12,867 bases of DNA from Planctomycetota bacterium (GTDB lineage: Bacteria; Planctomycetota; UBA1135; GCA-002686595), in the NCBI GenBank assembly GCA_028823185.1, contig JAPKBY010000018.1, forward strand, positions 1 to 12,867, read 5' to 3'. A program made the position numbers and the translations under genes. This document shows, one piece after another, positions 1 through 6,679 of the stretch (positions are counted from its first letter, which is position 1; each line of letters begins with the position of its first letter). The notes under the pieces are model-generated. The model had not been told where the DNA came from. It saw only the letters and a list, made by a program, of their open reading frames with translations, and ran no database searches.

Positions 1-226
1 CTTCGCTCGCCTTATCTTTCATCCCTTTCGCGATCAGTTCGATGACGTCGGGGTGTAGGACCTCAGCGTTGATCGTGATCGCTTGTAATTTTGCGTCCGT
101 GTCGGACCCGGCGAAGGCCGATTTTAACTCTTCGACAGCCAGCTCTACGACCTCAGCTGCAGGGGGCGTTGTCTCGGGCTCCTGGGCAGGTGAGAGGAGA
201 GAGAGGGATAAGAGCAGGATGTTCAT
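1..226 (-). CDS. Exported HEAT-repeat-like protein, N-terminal part (cut by window edge)
   Basis: Reading leftwards from an ATG at 226-224, 75 codons stay open to the window edge, so only the N-terminus is visible. It begins with a short hydrophobic signal-like segment (MNILLLSLSLLSPAQ), suggesting export. A stretch rich in Glu, Ala and Pro follows, and then a helix resembling a HEAT/armadillo repeat (HPDVIELIAKGMKDKASE, about residues 57-74). The function cannot be told from this part; a scaffold or repeat protein in the envelope is plausible. It lies downstream of clpC but beyond the clpC terminator, so it probably has its own promoter in 227-327. No strong Shine-Dalgarno sequence is visible before the ATG. 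The region has good codon structure and the plus-strand frame across it is a shadow. Confidence 0.6.
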   Translation of the reverse strand, partial: MNILLLSLSLLSPAQEPETTPPAAEVVELAVEELKSAFAGSDTDAKLQAITINAEVLHPDVIELIAKGMKDKASE

Positions 227-291
227 AGGCGGAGTTTGTTTAGTTCGCGAGCGTTCAGACTACACGGAACACGCGTAGCTTCCTCTGGTTT

Positions 292-315
292 CGCTGTTGA
301 TCAAGCGTAACAGCG
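292..315. repeat. Inverted repeat upstream of the HEAT-like gene
   Basis: CGCTGTT (292-298) and AACAGCG (309-315) are perfect 7-bp inverted arms around a 10-nt spacer, and the 8-bp palindrome TTGATCAA (297-304) lies within. It lies about 65-90 bp upstream of the ATG of the leftmost gene, where an operator or promoter could be. No regulator can be named, and a chance palindrome is possible. Confidence 0.25.
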
Positions 316-320
316 CCTAG

Positions 321-357
321 AAAAGCAACGAGGGAGCCCTCTGCAGGGCTCCCTCGT
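321..357 (-). terminator. Rho-independent terminator of clpC
   Basis: A perfect 13-bp stem (328-340 paired with 345-357) closes on a 4-nt loop. On the minus strand it is followed by TTGCTTTTC, giving a short U-rich tail. It starts 26 bp after the clpC stop codon and has the right orientation to end clpC transcription. In the plus direction no T-rich tail follows, so it is read as unidirectional. Confidence 0.88.
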
Positions 358-383
358 GAAGAGTGAGAGTGGAGGAGGCTGGC

Positions 384-2933
384 TCAGCCTTCTTCCACCG
401 CGGTCGCGGGCTCCGGCTCTGGTTCTGCTTCGGGGGTCGGTTCAACCTTCACCTCTTGGGCGAAGGTGAATCCCTCTGTGTCTTCAGCGACAGAGACCGT
501 GACGGTCTTGCTTATCTCGAACTCACCTCTCAGGACGCCCTCTGCGAGGGGGTCTTCGATGAAGCGTTCGATCGCACGCCTGAGCGGACGGGCGCCGTAG
601 TCTTCGTTGAAGCCCTTCGTGATGAGGTAGTCGATCGCCGGCTCGTCGAGCTTGAGCGTGACACCTTTCTGTTCGAGTCGCGTTTGCACTTCAGCGAGCT
701 GAAGGTGGACGATGCGCTGAAGGTCGGCGTGGGTGAGGGGGTTGAAGATGACAAGCTCATCGAGGCGGTTCAGGAACTCAGGACGGAAGAGGCGCTCCAC
801 TTCAATCATGACGTCGCCCTTGATCTGCTTCTTGCGCTCGTCTTCTCTGGCCTCGCTCTTCTCGGTGACGCGGTCGAAGCCGAGCTTGCTGCCCGCCTTC
901 ATGTTTTGCGCTCCGAGGTTGGAGGTCATGATCAAGACGACATTGCAGAAGTCCACATGACGCCCGAAGGAGTCCGTGAGACGCCCCTCTTCCATGATCT
1001 GAAGGAGCATGTTGAAGACGTCGGGGTGAGCTTTTTCGATCTCGTCGAGGAGCACGACTGAGTAGGGGCGACGGCGCACACGCTCAGTGAGTTGACCACC
1101 CTCTTCGTAGCCGACATAGCCCGGAGGCGCGCCGACGAGGCGAGAGGCGTTGTGCTTCTCCATGTACTCGCTCATGTCCATGGTGATGACAGCCTCTTCG
1201 TCTCCGAAGAGGAATTGCGCGAGCTGCTTGCAGAGATATGTCTTACCTACGCCGGAGGGGCCGAGGAAGAGGAAGGAGCCAGTGGGCCTGCGCGGGTCCT
1301 TGAGACCTGAGCGCGAGCGGCGTATCGAACGCGCGATGGCGCTGATGGCGTCATCTTGGTTGATGACGATGTTGCTGAGCTCATCTTCCATCTGGAGCAA
1401 GCGCTCTGCCTCGGCCTTCTCGAGGCGAGTGAGCGGGATGCCCGTCATCTTGGCGACGGTCTCCGCGATGATTTCGACGGTGACCTCACCAATTTGCTCA
1501 TTAGAGTTTTGCTGCTCGCGCCACTCAGTCTGGATCTCTTCTTTCTTCTTCTTGAGCTGGTAGGCCTCGTCACGAAGCTGAGCAGCCTTCTCGAAGTCTT
1601 GCTCTGTGACGGCTTCGTCCTTGGCCTGCTCCAGAGTGCTGATCTCTTCGTTGAGCTCCTTTACATTCGGCGGGGGGACCATTGACTTGATCCTGATTCG
1701 CGCGCCAGCTTCGTCGATCACATCGATCGCCTTGTCAGGGAGGAAGCGGTTGTTGATGTAGCGGATAGACAAGTCCACGGCGGCCTCGAGAGCATCATCC
1801 GTGTAGGCGATCCTGTGGTGACTCTCATAGCGATCACGAAGACCCTTCAAGATCTCGACGGCTTCGTCGCGAGTCGGGGGCTCAACGTTGACGGACTGGA
1901 AGCGGCGCTCGAGGGCGCCGTCCTTTTCGATGTGCTTGCGGTACTCATCAAGCGTCGTAGCGCCGATGCACTGGATCTCGCCGCGTGAGAGCGCAGGTTT
2001 GAGGACGTTTGACGCGTCGATAGCGCCTTCAGCGCCACCTGCCCCTACGAGCGTGTGCAGCTCATCGATGAAGAGGATGACATCGCCAGCGCGACGAACC
2101 TCGGTCATGACTGCCTTGATGCGCTCTTCGAACTGACCCCGATACTTTGTACCGGCGACCATCAGAGCGAGATCTAGGACCACGATGCGACGGTTGCGGA
2201 GGAGCTCAGGCACCTCGTTAGAGATGATCTGTTGTGCGAGACCTTCGACGATGGCGGTCTTGCCGACGCCAGGCTCGCCGAGGAGCACGGGGTTGTTCTT
2301 CGTGCGCCTAGAGAGGATCTGAATGACGCGTTCGATCTCGTCGTCGCGGCCGATGACGGCGTCGAGAGTGCCCTCGCGAGCGAGCTCTGTGAGGTCGCGG
2401 CCGAATGAGTCGAGCGCCGGTGTTTTGCTCTTAGATGCGCCGTGGGACTGCGGCTCTCCAGCGAGCGTTGCGTCTTCATCGTCTTCGTCTACAGCGTCAG
2501 CTCCGAGGAAATCGAGGACCTCTTCGCGGACCTCCTCTAGCTTCACGCCGAGGTTCATGAGGACCTGTGCTGCGATGCCCTCGTTCTCTTTGATGAGTCC
2601 GAGGAGCAGGTGCTCAGTTCCGATGTAGTTGTGGCCGAGATTACTCGCCTCTTCGAGCGAGAGCTCGAGGACCTTCTTCGCACGAGGCGTGAAGGGGAGC
2701 TGTCCCATCGTGACCATCGAGGGTCCGGTCTTGACGATGTTCTCAACCTCAGTGCGGATCTTCGAGAGATCCACTCCCATCTGCTTGAGGACGTTTGCGG
2801 CGACGCCGCTGCCCTCTTGGACGAGACCGAGCAGGACGTGCTCTGTTCCGAGGTATTCGTGGTTAAACCTTTGCGCCTCTTGGCGAGCGAGGTTCATTAC
2901 CTTTTTGGCGCGATCAGTAAAGCGGTCAAACAT
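384..2933 (-). CDS. clpC: ATP-dependent Clp protease ATP-binding subunit ClpC (AAA+ unfoldase)
   Basis: Cytoplasmic Hsp100 unfoldase of 849 residues, a normal ClpC length, that feeds proteins to the ClpP peptidase. In order it has: two Clp-R repeats (about 4-60 and 81-140); NBD1 with Walker A GEPGVGKT (219-226), Walker B FIDE (288-291) and Arg343/Arg344 as likely arginine fingers; a middle domain with a UVR-type motif (about 444-463); and NBD2 with Walker A GPSGVGKT (558-565), Walker B VVLLDE (626-631) and sensor-2 GARPLRR (780-786). The LGF tripeptide (684-686) fits the ClpP-docking loop. The residues that bind phospho-arginine in Bacillus ClpC appear kept (Thr6/Glu31 and Thr82/Glu107 by my alignment). 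The tail is acidic and Pro/Glu-rich (829-849). The start is ATG, with only a weak AGAAG before it. It has its own long leader downstream of the mcsA hairpin and a strong terminator after it. Identification is secure. Confidence 0.98.
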   Translation of the reverse strand: MFDRFTDRAKKVMNLARQEAQRFNHEYLGTEHVLLGLVQEGSGVAANVLKQMGVDLSKIRTEVENIVKTGPSMVTMGQLPFTPRAKKVLELSLEEASNLGHNYIGTEHLLLGLIKENEGIAAQVLMNLGVKLEEVREEVLDFLGADAVDEDDEDATLAGEPQSHGASKSKTPALDSFGRDLTELAREGTLDAVIGRDDEIERVIQILSRRTKNNPVLLGEPGVGKTAIVEGLAQQIISNEVPELLRNRRIVVLDLALMVAGTKYRGQFEERIKAVMTEVRRAGDVILFIDELHTLVGAGGAEGAIDASNVLKPALSRGEIQCIGATTLDEYRKHIEKDGALERRFQSVNVEPPTRDEAVEILKGLRDRYESHHRIAYTDDALEAAVDLSIRYINNRFLPDKAIDVIDEAGARIRIKSMVPPPNVKELNEEISTLEQAKDEAVTEQDFEKAAQLRDEAYQLKKKKEEIQTEWREQQNSNEQIGEVTVEIIAETVAKMTGIPLTRLEKAEAERLLQMEDELSNIVINQDDAISAIARSIRRSRSGLKDPRRPTGSFLFLGPSGVGKTYLCKQLAQFLFGDEEAVITMDMSEYMEKHNASRLVGAPPGYVGYEEGGQLTERVRRRPYSVVLLDEIEKAHPDVFNMLLQIMEEGRLTDSFGRHVDFCNVVLIMTSNLGAQNMKAGSKLGFDRVTEKSEAREDERKKQIKGDVMIEVERLFRPEFLNRLDELVIFNPLTHADLQRIVHLQLAEVQTRLEQKGVTLKLDEPAIDYLITKGFNEDYGARPLRRAIERFIEDPLAEGVLRGEFEISKTVTVSVAEDTEGFTFAQEVKVEPTPEAEPEPEPATAVEEG

Positions 2934-2953
2934 GTCTTCTAGCGGGGGCCAAT

Positions 2954-2979
2954 CCCTCTCAAAAGAGAGAGGGGGGGGG
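2954..2979 (-). repeat. clpC leader hairpin with an abutting G9/C9 homopolymer
   Basis: CCCTCTC (2954-2960) pairs perfectly with GAGAGGG (2967-2973) around AAAAGA, and the distal arm runs into nine G residues in a row (2971-2979). In the clpC transcript this is a run of nine C followed by a 7-bp hairpin, 20-45 nt before the ATG. It could affect ribosome access or mRNA stability, and the homopolymer could vary in length by slippage. No regulatory role is shown by the sequence alone. Confidence 0.4.
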
Positions 2980-3024
2980 AGCGGAGTGGAGACTGAAGCT
3001 GATTCTCTTTCGGCCAGATCAGGG

Positions 3025-3044
3025 CTCGAGGTTGATACCTTGAG
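3025..3044. promoter_or_regulatory. Imperfect dyad upstream of clpC (possible operator)
   Basis: Two 8-bp arms, CTCGAGGT (3025-3032) and ACCTTGAG (3037-3044), are inverted with 7 of 8 matches around a 4-bp centre. They lie 92-111 bp upstream of the clpC ATG, in the only region that can hold its promoter. On the minus strand an AT-rich TATAGATAAG stretch lies just upstream of the dyad. It matches neither CIRCE nor a CtsR box. It could be an operator or a leader stem; confidence is low. Confidence 0.25.
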
Positions 3045-3129
3045 CTTATCTATAGCCTCCGATGGACAGAATTATGCCTCGAATGCCATCTCGGGTCTCG
3101 TGCGCGGGCCTTTAGACTCTCTTAGAGGG

Positions 3130-3172
3130 TCAAAAATGCACCTCCGTGGAGCCTATTCGGCATCAACGGAGG
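3130..3172 (-). terminator. Terminator-like hairpin between mcsA and clpC
   Basis: On the minus strand CCTCCGT (3172-3166) pairs with ACGGAGG (3147-3141). An inner GCC/GGC pair of arms closes a small loop, and the stem is followed by TGCATTTTTGAC with five T. It begins 2 bases after the mcsA stop codon. It has the form of an intrinsic terminator or attenuator that would separate mcsA from clpC, so clpC would depend at least partly on its own promoter. Confidence 0.75.
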
Positions 3173-3174
3173 TT

Positions 3175-3726
3175 TCAATCGCTCAATGTGGAGTCAATGT
3201 CCGCTTCGCCGGGCTCTGAGACCTCGAGGGTGTCGATCTCATCTCGGATCCCTGCAGCGCTCTCATAGGCCTCTTCTCGGACGGCAGCGTCGAGCTCTCG
3301 TCTCAGTTCACTGAGTCGCTGCATCCGCTCGAGGTCATCATCAGAGAGGCCAGGGACTCTGCCGATGTGTTGCATCGCGCCATGGACTCGTTCGAGCAGC
3401 TCTGCGATCGGTCCACGGAAGACCTCATAACACTCAGCGCAGCCGAGTCTGCCTTTGCTGCGGAACTCGTCGACAGACATTCCACAGCCCTTGCACTTCA
3501 GCTCTTCTCTGCGCCGCTTCTGCTCAGCCGTGATCTGAAGGAGCTTCCAGACGTTCGCCTGGACAGCCATCCCTGGAGCTTGAGCGTGAGGGAGGTCTTT
3601 GGTCTGAGCGCAGATCTCACAGAGATGCTGCTCATTCACCGCGGCCTGAGGTCTCTCCTCAGTTATGGGGAAGACGTCCGTCACATGGATCGTCGCTTCG
3701 TTCTTGTTGCAGTTTTGGCAGATCAA
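3175..3726 (-). CDS. mcsA: McsA-like zinc-binding protein with UVR motif (protein-arginine kinase activator family)
   Basis: A 183-residue cytoplasmic protein with the full McsA layout. A first Cys4 zinc site is made by CQNC (3-6) and CEIC (36-39). A second is made by CKGC (78-81) and CAEC (96-99), set in the typical McsA context CGMSVDEFRSKGRLGCAECY. A C-terminal UVR motif covers about 138-168. In Firmicutes McsA activates the arginine kinase McsB, and arginine-phosphorylated proteins go to ClpC; the UVR motif resembles that in the ClpC middle domain. Here no mcsB is adjacent. Start: TTG at 3726-3724 is the only plausible codon, because an in-frame TGA lies six codons upstream with no ATG or GTG between, and it yields the family-typical N-terminus MICQNC. 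No clear Shine-Dalgarno sequence is seen. It follows the Clp-N repeat gene by 74 bp and is probably in the same transcript. Confidence 0.92.
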   Translation of the reverse strand: MICQNCNKNEATIHVTDVFPITEERPQAAVNEQHLCEICAQTKDLPHAQAPGMAVQANVWKLLQITAEQKRRREELKCKGCGMSVDEFRSKGRLGCAECYEVFRGPIAELLERVHGAMQHIGRVPGLSDDDLERMQRLSELRRELDAAVREEAYESAAGIRDEIDTLEVSEPGEADIDSTLSD

Positions 3727-3800
3727 TTTATGGCGCGAGGGTCATTCGCTAGTACTTCATATAGCCGGAGAGAGCCGCTGGGTCGAGAGGGCAATTATGA

Positions 3801-4640
3801 TCATGGATCAACAAAGGTGTTAATTGACCGCTCTAAGAGGGCTGGGGTGACCTTTTGGCGCAGAAAGACCTGAGCTAGTTCAGCTTCGGAATCTCTCAGT
3901 ACGAGCCTTAGGAGGTCTAGGCTGCCGCTCTCCTCGGAGAGAGCGGAGAAGACCTTTGTAAGGGCTGCGTCGTTTGAGATCGCTCGCGCCGGAGGAGGAG
4001 TCTTGTCCTCAGAGAAGGGCCTCAAGAGAGCGCTAGCTCCACTCGCACTCGTCCCAAAGGACCGCGCGAGCTCAGCGTCTTCGCTCAAGGCTCCTACGAT
4101 GAGGTCAGCTGGGCTGATCGCTCTGCGGCTAGTTTTTGGCGCTTGTCGGCTGGCGCTTGTGAGGGCGCGTCGCGCCTCATCACCGAAGGGGTGAAAGAGA
4201 TGCGCCGCTTCTGGAAGCGTGCCCTTTTCGCCGCTGAGGCTAGCAGCCTCACCGTCGCAGCCCGCTTCCTTCAGAGCTTGGAGAGCCTCGGGTGTGAGCT
4301 CTTCCATGGCGGCTCGGAGCAAGCAAGCTGGTGTGACGCTCGCGAGCCCTGCTGTTCGAGCGAGCTCGACGGCGCGACGAGCGGCTTCCACTGCGCGGAC
4401 GCTGAAGGGGCGCGTCGCACCAGAGCCGACGATGAGGATGCCCGGTGTCAGGGCGAGCGCGTCCTCATAGAGCGTCTCTGGATCTGCGAAGGCGTGCTCG
4501 ATCAGTTCGCAGATCGCGCTCTCCTCATCGCTGAGGAGCGCACAGACTAGGTGCTCTAAGGTGACCTCTTCTGAGTGAAGGCTCAGAGCGAGCTCGATCG
4601 CCTGTGCGTGGACGCCTTGAAGATATGTGGAGAGCCTCAT
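3801..4640 (-). CDS. Clp N-terminal (Clp-R) repeat protein without an ATPase domain; function unknown
   Basis: A 279-residue protein with no AAA+ motif, no signal peptide and no membrane segment. It appears to be four divergent Clp-R-type half-repeats: about 5-60 (HAQAIELALS...TLEHLVCALL), 77-128 (RAVEAARRAVELA...TPACLLRAAM), 150-200 (EARRALTSAS...SPADLIVGAL) and 220-275 (the most degenerate). Clp-R repeats form the substrate- and adaptor-binding head of ClpA/B/C. Proteins made only of this fold are known, for example plant ClpT, which binds the ClpP/R core. By analogy this could be an adaptor or modulator of the ClpC encoded two genes on; that is inference. The Thr/Glu pocket that reads phospho-arginine in ClpC is only partly kept (Glu29 in repeat 1, Ser80 in repeat 2). 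It starts (ATG) 5 bp after murD stops, so it is probably co-transcribed with and coupled to murD. Confidence 0.8.
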   Translation of the reverse strand: MRLSTYLQGVHAQAIELALSLHSEEVTLEHLVCALLSDEESAICELIEHAFADPETLYEDALALTPGILIVGSGATRPFSVRAVEAARRAVELARTAGLASVTPACLLRAAMEELTPEALQALKEAGCDGEAASLSGEKGTLPEAAHLFHPFGDEARRALTSASRQAPKTSRRAISPADLIVGALSEDAELARSFGTSASGASALLRPFSEDKTPPPARAISNDAALTKVFSALSEESGSLDLLRLVLRDSEAELAQVFLRQKVTPALLERSINTFVDP

Positions 4641-4645
4641 GAGGT

Positions 4646-6004
4646 CTATTTGTCGTTCCTTGAGTGGCGATGGATCGCTGAGAGAAACTCTGCTGCTCGC
4701 TCACGAAAGTTTGGGTAGGCGTCAAAGCTAGCTGCCGCAGGGGAGAAGAGGATCGTCTCACCATCTTTACAGAGAGAGAGGGCGCGGTCGACGGCCTCTG
4801 GAACATTGCCTGTGATCTCACACATGACGTCAGATGCACGGAGAGCTCGCGCCCACTCTTCAGCGCAGGCGCCGAAGAGCACGACCTGAACAGCGCGCTC
4901 AGAGATCGCGAGCACCAGCTCTTCGATGGGGAGCGCCTTCGCCTGGCCTCCAGCGATGAGAGTCAGTGGTCCTTTGAGGGAGGCGAGGGCAGATCGTGTG
5001 GAGTCGGGCGTCGTCGACACTCCGTTGTCAAAGACGCGTCTCCCAGCGATCAAGCCGAGGTCTTCGAGGCGATGTTCGAGGCCAGTGAGTCCTGGAATGG
5101 CTGCGCTGAGATCCGAGCTCTCTGCGCCGAGTAGACGCGCTGCAGAGAGGGCAAGGAGCAGGTTTGCTCTTTGGAATTCGGGGAGGTGAGCGGCGTCAGC
5201 GGTGCTCCCTAGGACTTCGCCCATGAAGGTGAAGCTGTCACCTGTGGCCTGTGTGGAGGCGTCGCACTCATGAAGGCAGATCCTCTCAAGAGCGCTCGGG
5301 GCGAGCTCGCGCGCCCGCAGAGTGACGCCTTCGCCAGCGAGCATGGTGGCATCGAGTTCGAGGAGCGAAGCGAGCTCTAGCTTGGCTAGATGGTACGCCT
5401 CAGCGTTGCCATGTCGCTCGAGGTGGTCCTCTTGCAGGTTCGTAAGAACGCCCATGGAGATAGGTGTTTCTTTGATCTCATTTGAGAGTCCCTCTAGCTG
5501 GTATGAGGAGAGCTCGAGCACGCAGGTCTCCTGCTCGCTCATTGAGTCCAGCTCGTCTAGGAGAGAGCGCCCTATGTTTCCCCCGAGTCGAGCGGGGAGA
5601 CCTGAGGCGATCAGGAGTTGATAGAGGAAGTGTGCTGTCGAGCTCTTCCCTTGTGTGCCTGTTATCGCGACGACCTTGGCAGGGCAGCGCTCAAGGAAGA
5701 GTCCGATCTCGGTCGCGATAGCAACGCCAGCTTCGCGCGCAGCGAGCAGGTGCTCATTCTTTGGCGAGACAGCTGGGTTCGCGATCACAAGATCAGTGTC
5801 TGTGAAATCTTTGAGCTGGTGCCCACCTAAGACGAAGCGAATATCAGCGCCCTCTAGCGCAGCGAGTGAGTCTTGGAGCGCGAGCTCTGATTGCAGATCA
5901 GTCACAGTGACCTGCCAGCCTTCACGAGCGAGGAAGCGCGCGGCTCCGACGCCTCCTCCGAAGCGGCCGAGGCCATGGACGGTCACGCGCCCCTTTGTTG
6001 TCAC
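4646..6004 (-). CDS. murD: UDP-N-acetylmuramoyl-L-alanine--D-glutamate ligase MurD
   Basis: Cytoplasmic Mur ligase that adds D-glutamate to UDP-MurNAc-L-Ala in peptidoglycan precursor synthesis, using ATP. At 452 residues it is full length. Seen are an N-terminal Rossmann-like start (VTVHGLGRFGGGVGA, 7-21), the ATP loop ITGTQGKSST (114-123; usual GTNGKTT, so Asn is Gln here), the NLQEDHLERHG motif (189-199), Lys208 in the place of the carbamoylated lysine, HRLE (311-314), the diverged DNGVSTTPDST (326-336), LIAGGQAK (349-356) and the C-terminal FSPAAASFDAYPNFRER (420-436). The start is GTG at 6004, with AAAGG upstream; this GTG overlaps the PEGA gene stop as GTGA, a typical coupling arrangement. 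Other Mur genes are not in the window. MurC or Mpl are less likely given length and motifs. Confidence 0.95.
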   Translation of the reverse strand: MTTKGRVTVHGLGRFGGGVGAARFLAREGWQVTVTDLQSELALQDSLAALEGADIRFVLGGHQLKDFTDTDLVIANPAVSPKNEHLLAAREAGVAIATEIGLFLERCPAKVVAITGTQGKSSTAHFLYQLLIASGLPARLGGNIGRSLLDELDSMSEQETCVLELSSYQLEGLSNEIKETPISMGVLTNLQEDHLERHGNAEAYHLAKLELASLLELDATMLAGEGVTLRARELAPSALERICLHECDASTQATGDSFTFMGEVLGSTADAAHLPEFQRANLLLALSAARLLGAESSDLSAAIPGLTGLEHRLEDLGLIAGRRVFDNGVSTTPDSTRSALASLKGPLTLIAGGQAKALPIEELVLAISERAVQVVLFGACAEEWARALRASDVMCEITGNVPEAVDRALSLCKDGETILFSPAAASFDAYPNFRERAAEFLSAIHRHSRNDK

Positions 6005-6444
6005 GGCTGAGACCTTTCGGGCTCGCGTGGTCCAGAGGGACCCGCACGGCGCAAGAGCTCAGCGCGCTCTAGAACTGGAGAGAGGTCGAAGCTGCCAGTG
6101 TTTTGATAAGGACTCATCTTCAGCTTGACCACTTCGATCTGATCGCGAGCGATCGGATTTAAGAGCTCTGTGAAGATGTCCAGCGGGAAGGAGTTCTTCC
6201 GAGTCTCAGGGAAGTCGACCTCACGCAGGACAGGCTCATAGCCTTCGAGTGTGATGAAGAGGCGACGGCGCCCGGGGTGATCGATGACGTGATCGAGAGG
6301 CGTGTACCCGATCTCTTTCCAGTCCATCTCTACGAGCGCGCCGGGCGGATCTGTCTCTACGACGAGGTGACGCTCGGCGAGGCAGCCGGTCGAGACTAGC
6401 GCCATGAGCGCTGTCCATAAGAGTCGCTGTGATGAGAGAGCCAC
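6001..6444 (-). CDS. PEGA-domain lipoprotein
   Basis: A 147-residue protein with a lipoprotein signal: a hydrophobic stretch followed by VSTGC, giving Cys21 as the likely lipidated residue, so it is probably anchored in the envelope. Residues about 27-77 form a PEGA domain (LVVETDPPGALVEMD...IGYTPLDH...RRRLFITLEGYEPVLREV), a small beta-fold common in surface proteins and often repeated; here there is one. The C-terminal part (about 84-147) is specific, with an Arg/Pro-rich end. The binding partner is unknown. Start: GTG at 6444 gives the signal peptide; the nearby upstream ATG at 6463 is in another frame and gives no signal. Its TGA overlaps the murD GTG by 4 bp, so the two are probably co-translated. 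Confidence 0.82.
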   Translation of the reverse strand: MALSSQRLLWTALMALVSTGCLAERHLVVETDPPGALVEMDWKEIGYTPLDHVIDHPGRRRLFITLEGYEPVLREVDFPETRKNSFPLDIFTELLNPIARDQIEVVKLKMSPYQNTGSFDLSPVLERAELLRRAGPSGPREPERSQP

Positions 6445-6503
6445 GATGGATTAGAGGCGCCATGAGTCAGCGCAGCAGGCCGCGCCGGGAGCCGACGCGA
6501 GAC

Positions 6504-6592
6504 TGGCGGAGAGGGCGGGATTCGAACCCGCGGATCCAAAAAGGATCACATCATTAGCAATGATGCGCATTCAGCCGCTCTGCCACCTCTCC
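6504..6592 (-). tRNA. tRNA-Ser (anticodon GCU)
   Basis: On the minus strand a complete class II tRNA folds by eye. The acceptor stem is GGAGAGG (5', 6592-6586) with CCTCTCC (6514-6508), discriminator G, and an encoded CCA (6506-6504). The anticodon stem CATCA/TGATG encloses TTGCTAA, giving anticodon GCT, which reads AGC/AGU serine codons. The long variable arm has stem GATCC/GGATC with a T5 loop, and the T arm has GCGGG-TTCGAAT-CCCGC. Serine tRNAs are class II, in agreement. It lies 59 bp upstream of the PEGA gene with no clear terminator between, so read-through into that cluster is possible. Confidence 0.97.
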
Positions 6593-6679
6593 GCAACAGG
6601 GGCGAGGAGGATATCGGTCGCTCGGGGGGCCGACAAGAGCGGAAAGCCATTGAGGGCTTGTTTTGGCGAGGAAGATTCC

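Noticed and set aside
363..1061. 232-codon open frame on the plus strand opposite clpC
   Set aside because: It lies wholly over the clpC coding region and its terminator edge and shows no recognisable motif. High GC with strong codon bias in clpC explains the open antisense frame. The same holds for the other plus-strand frames at 1092-2942.
3128..3134. GGTCAAA, a CtsR-box half-site, upstream of clpC
   Set aside because: A CtsR operator needs two such heptads spaced by three bases. The second is absent, and this one lies in the tail of the mcsA hairpin.
3367..3873. 168-codon plus-strand frame across mcsA and the gap before it
   Set aside because: It is antisense to a clear McsA gene whose cysteine motifs are intact, and it has no family features or ribosome binding site.
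6236..6463. Alternative ATG-started frame at the PEGA gene start
   Set aside because: Its translation is Arg-rich without a signal or domain, whereas the GTG frame gives a lipoprotein signal and a PEGA domain and joins murD by a 4-bp overlap.
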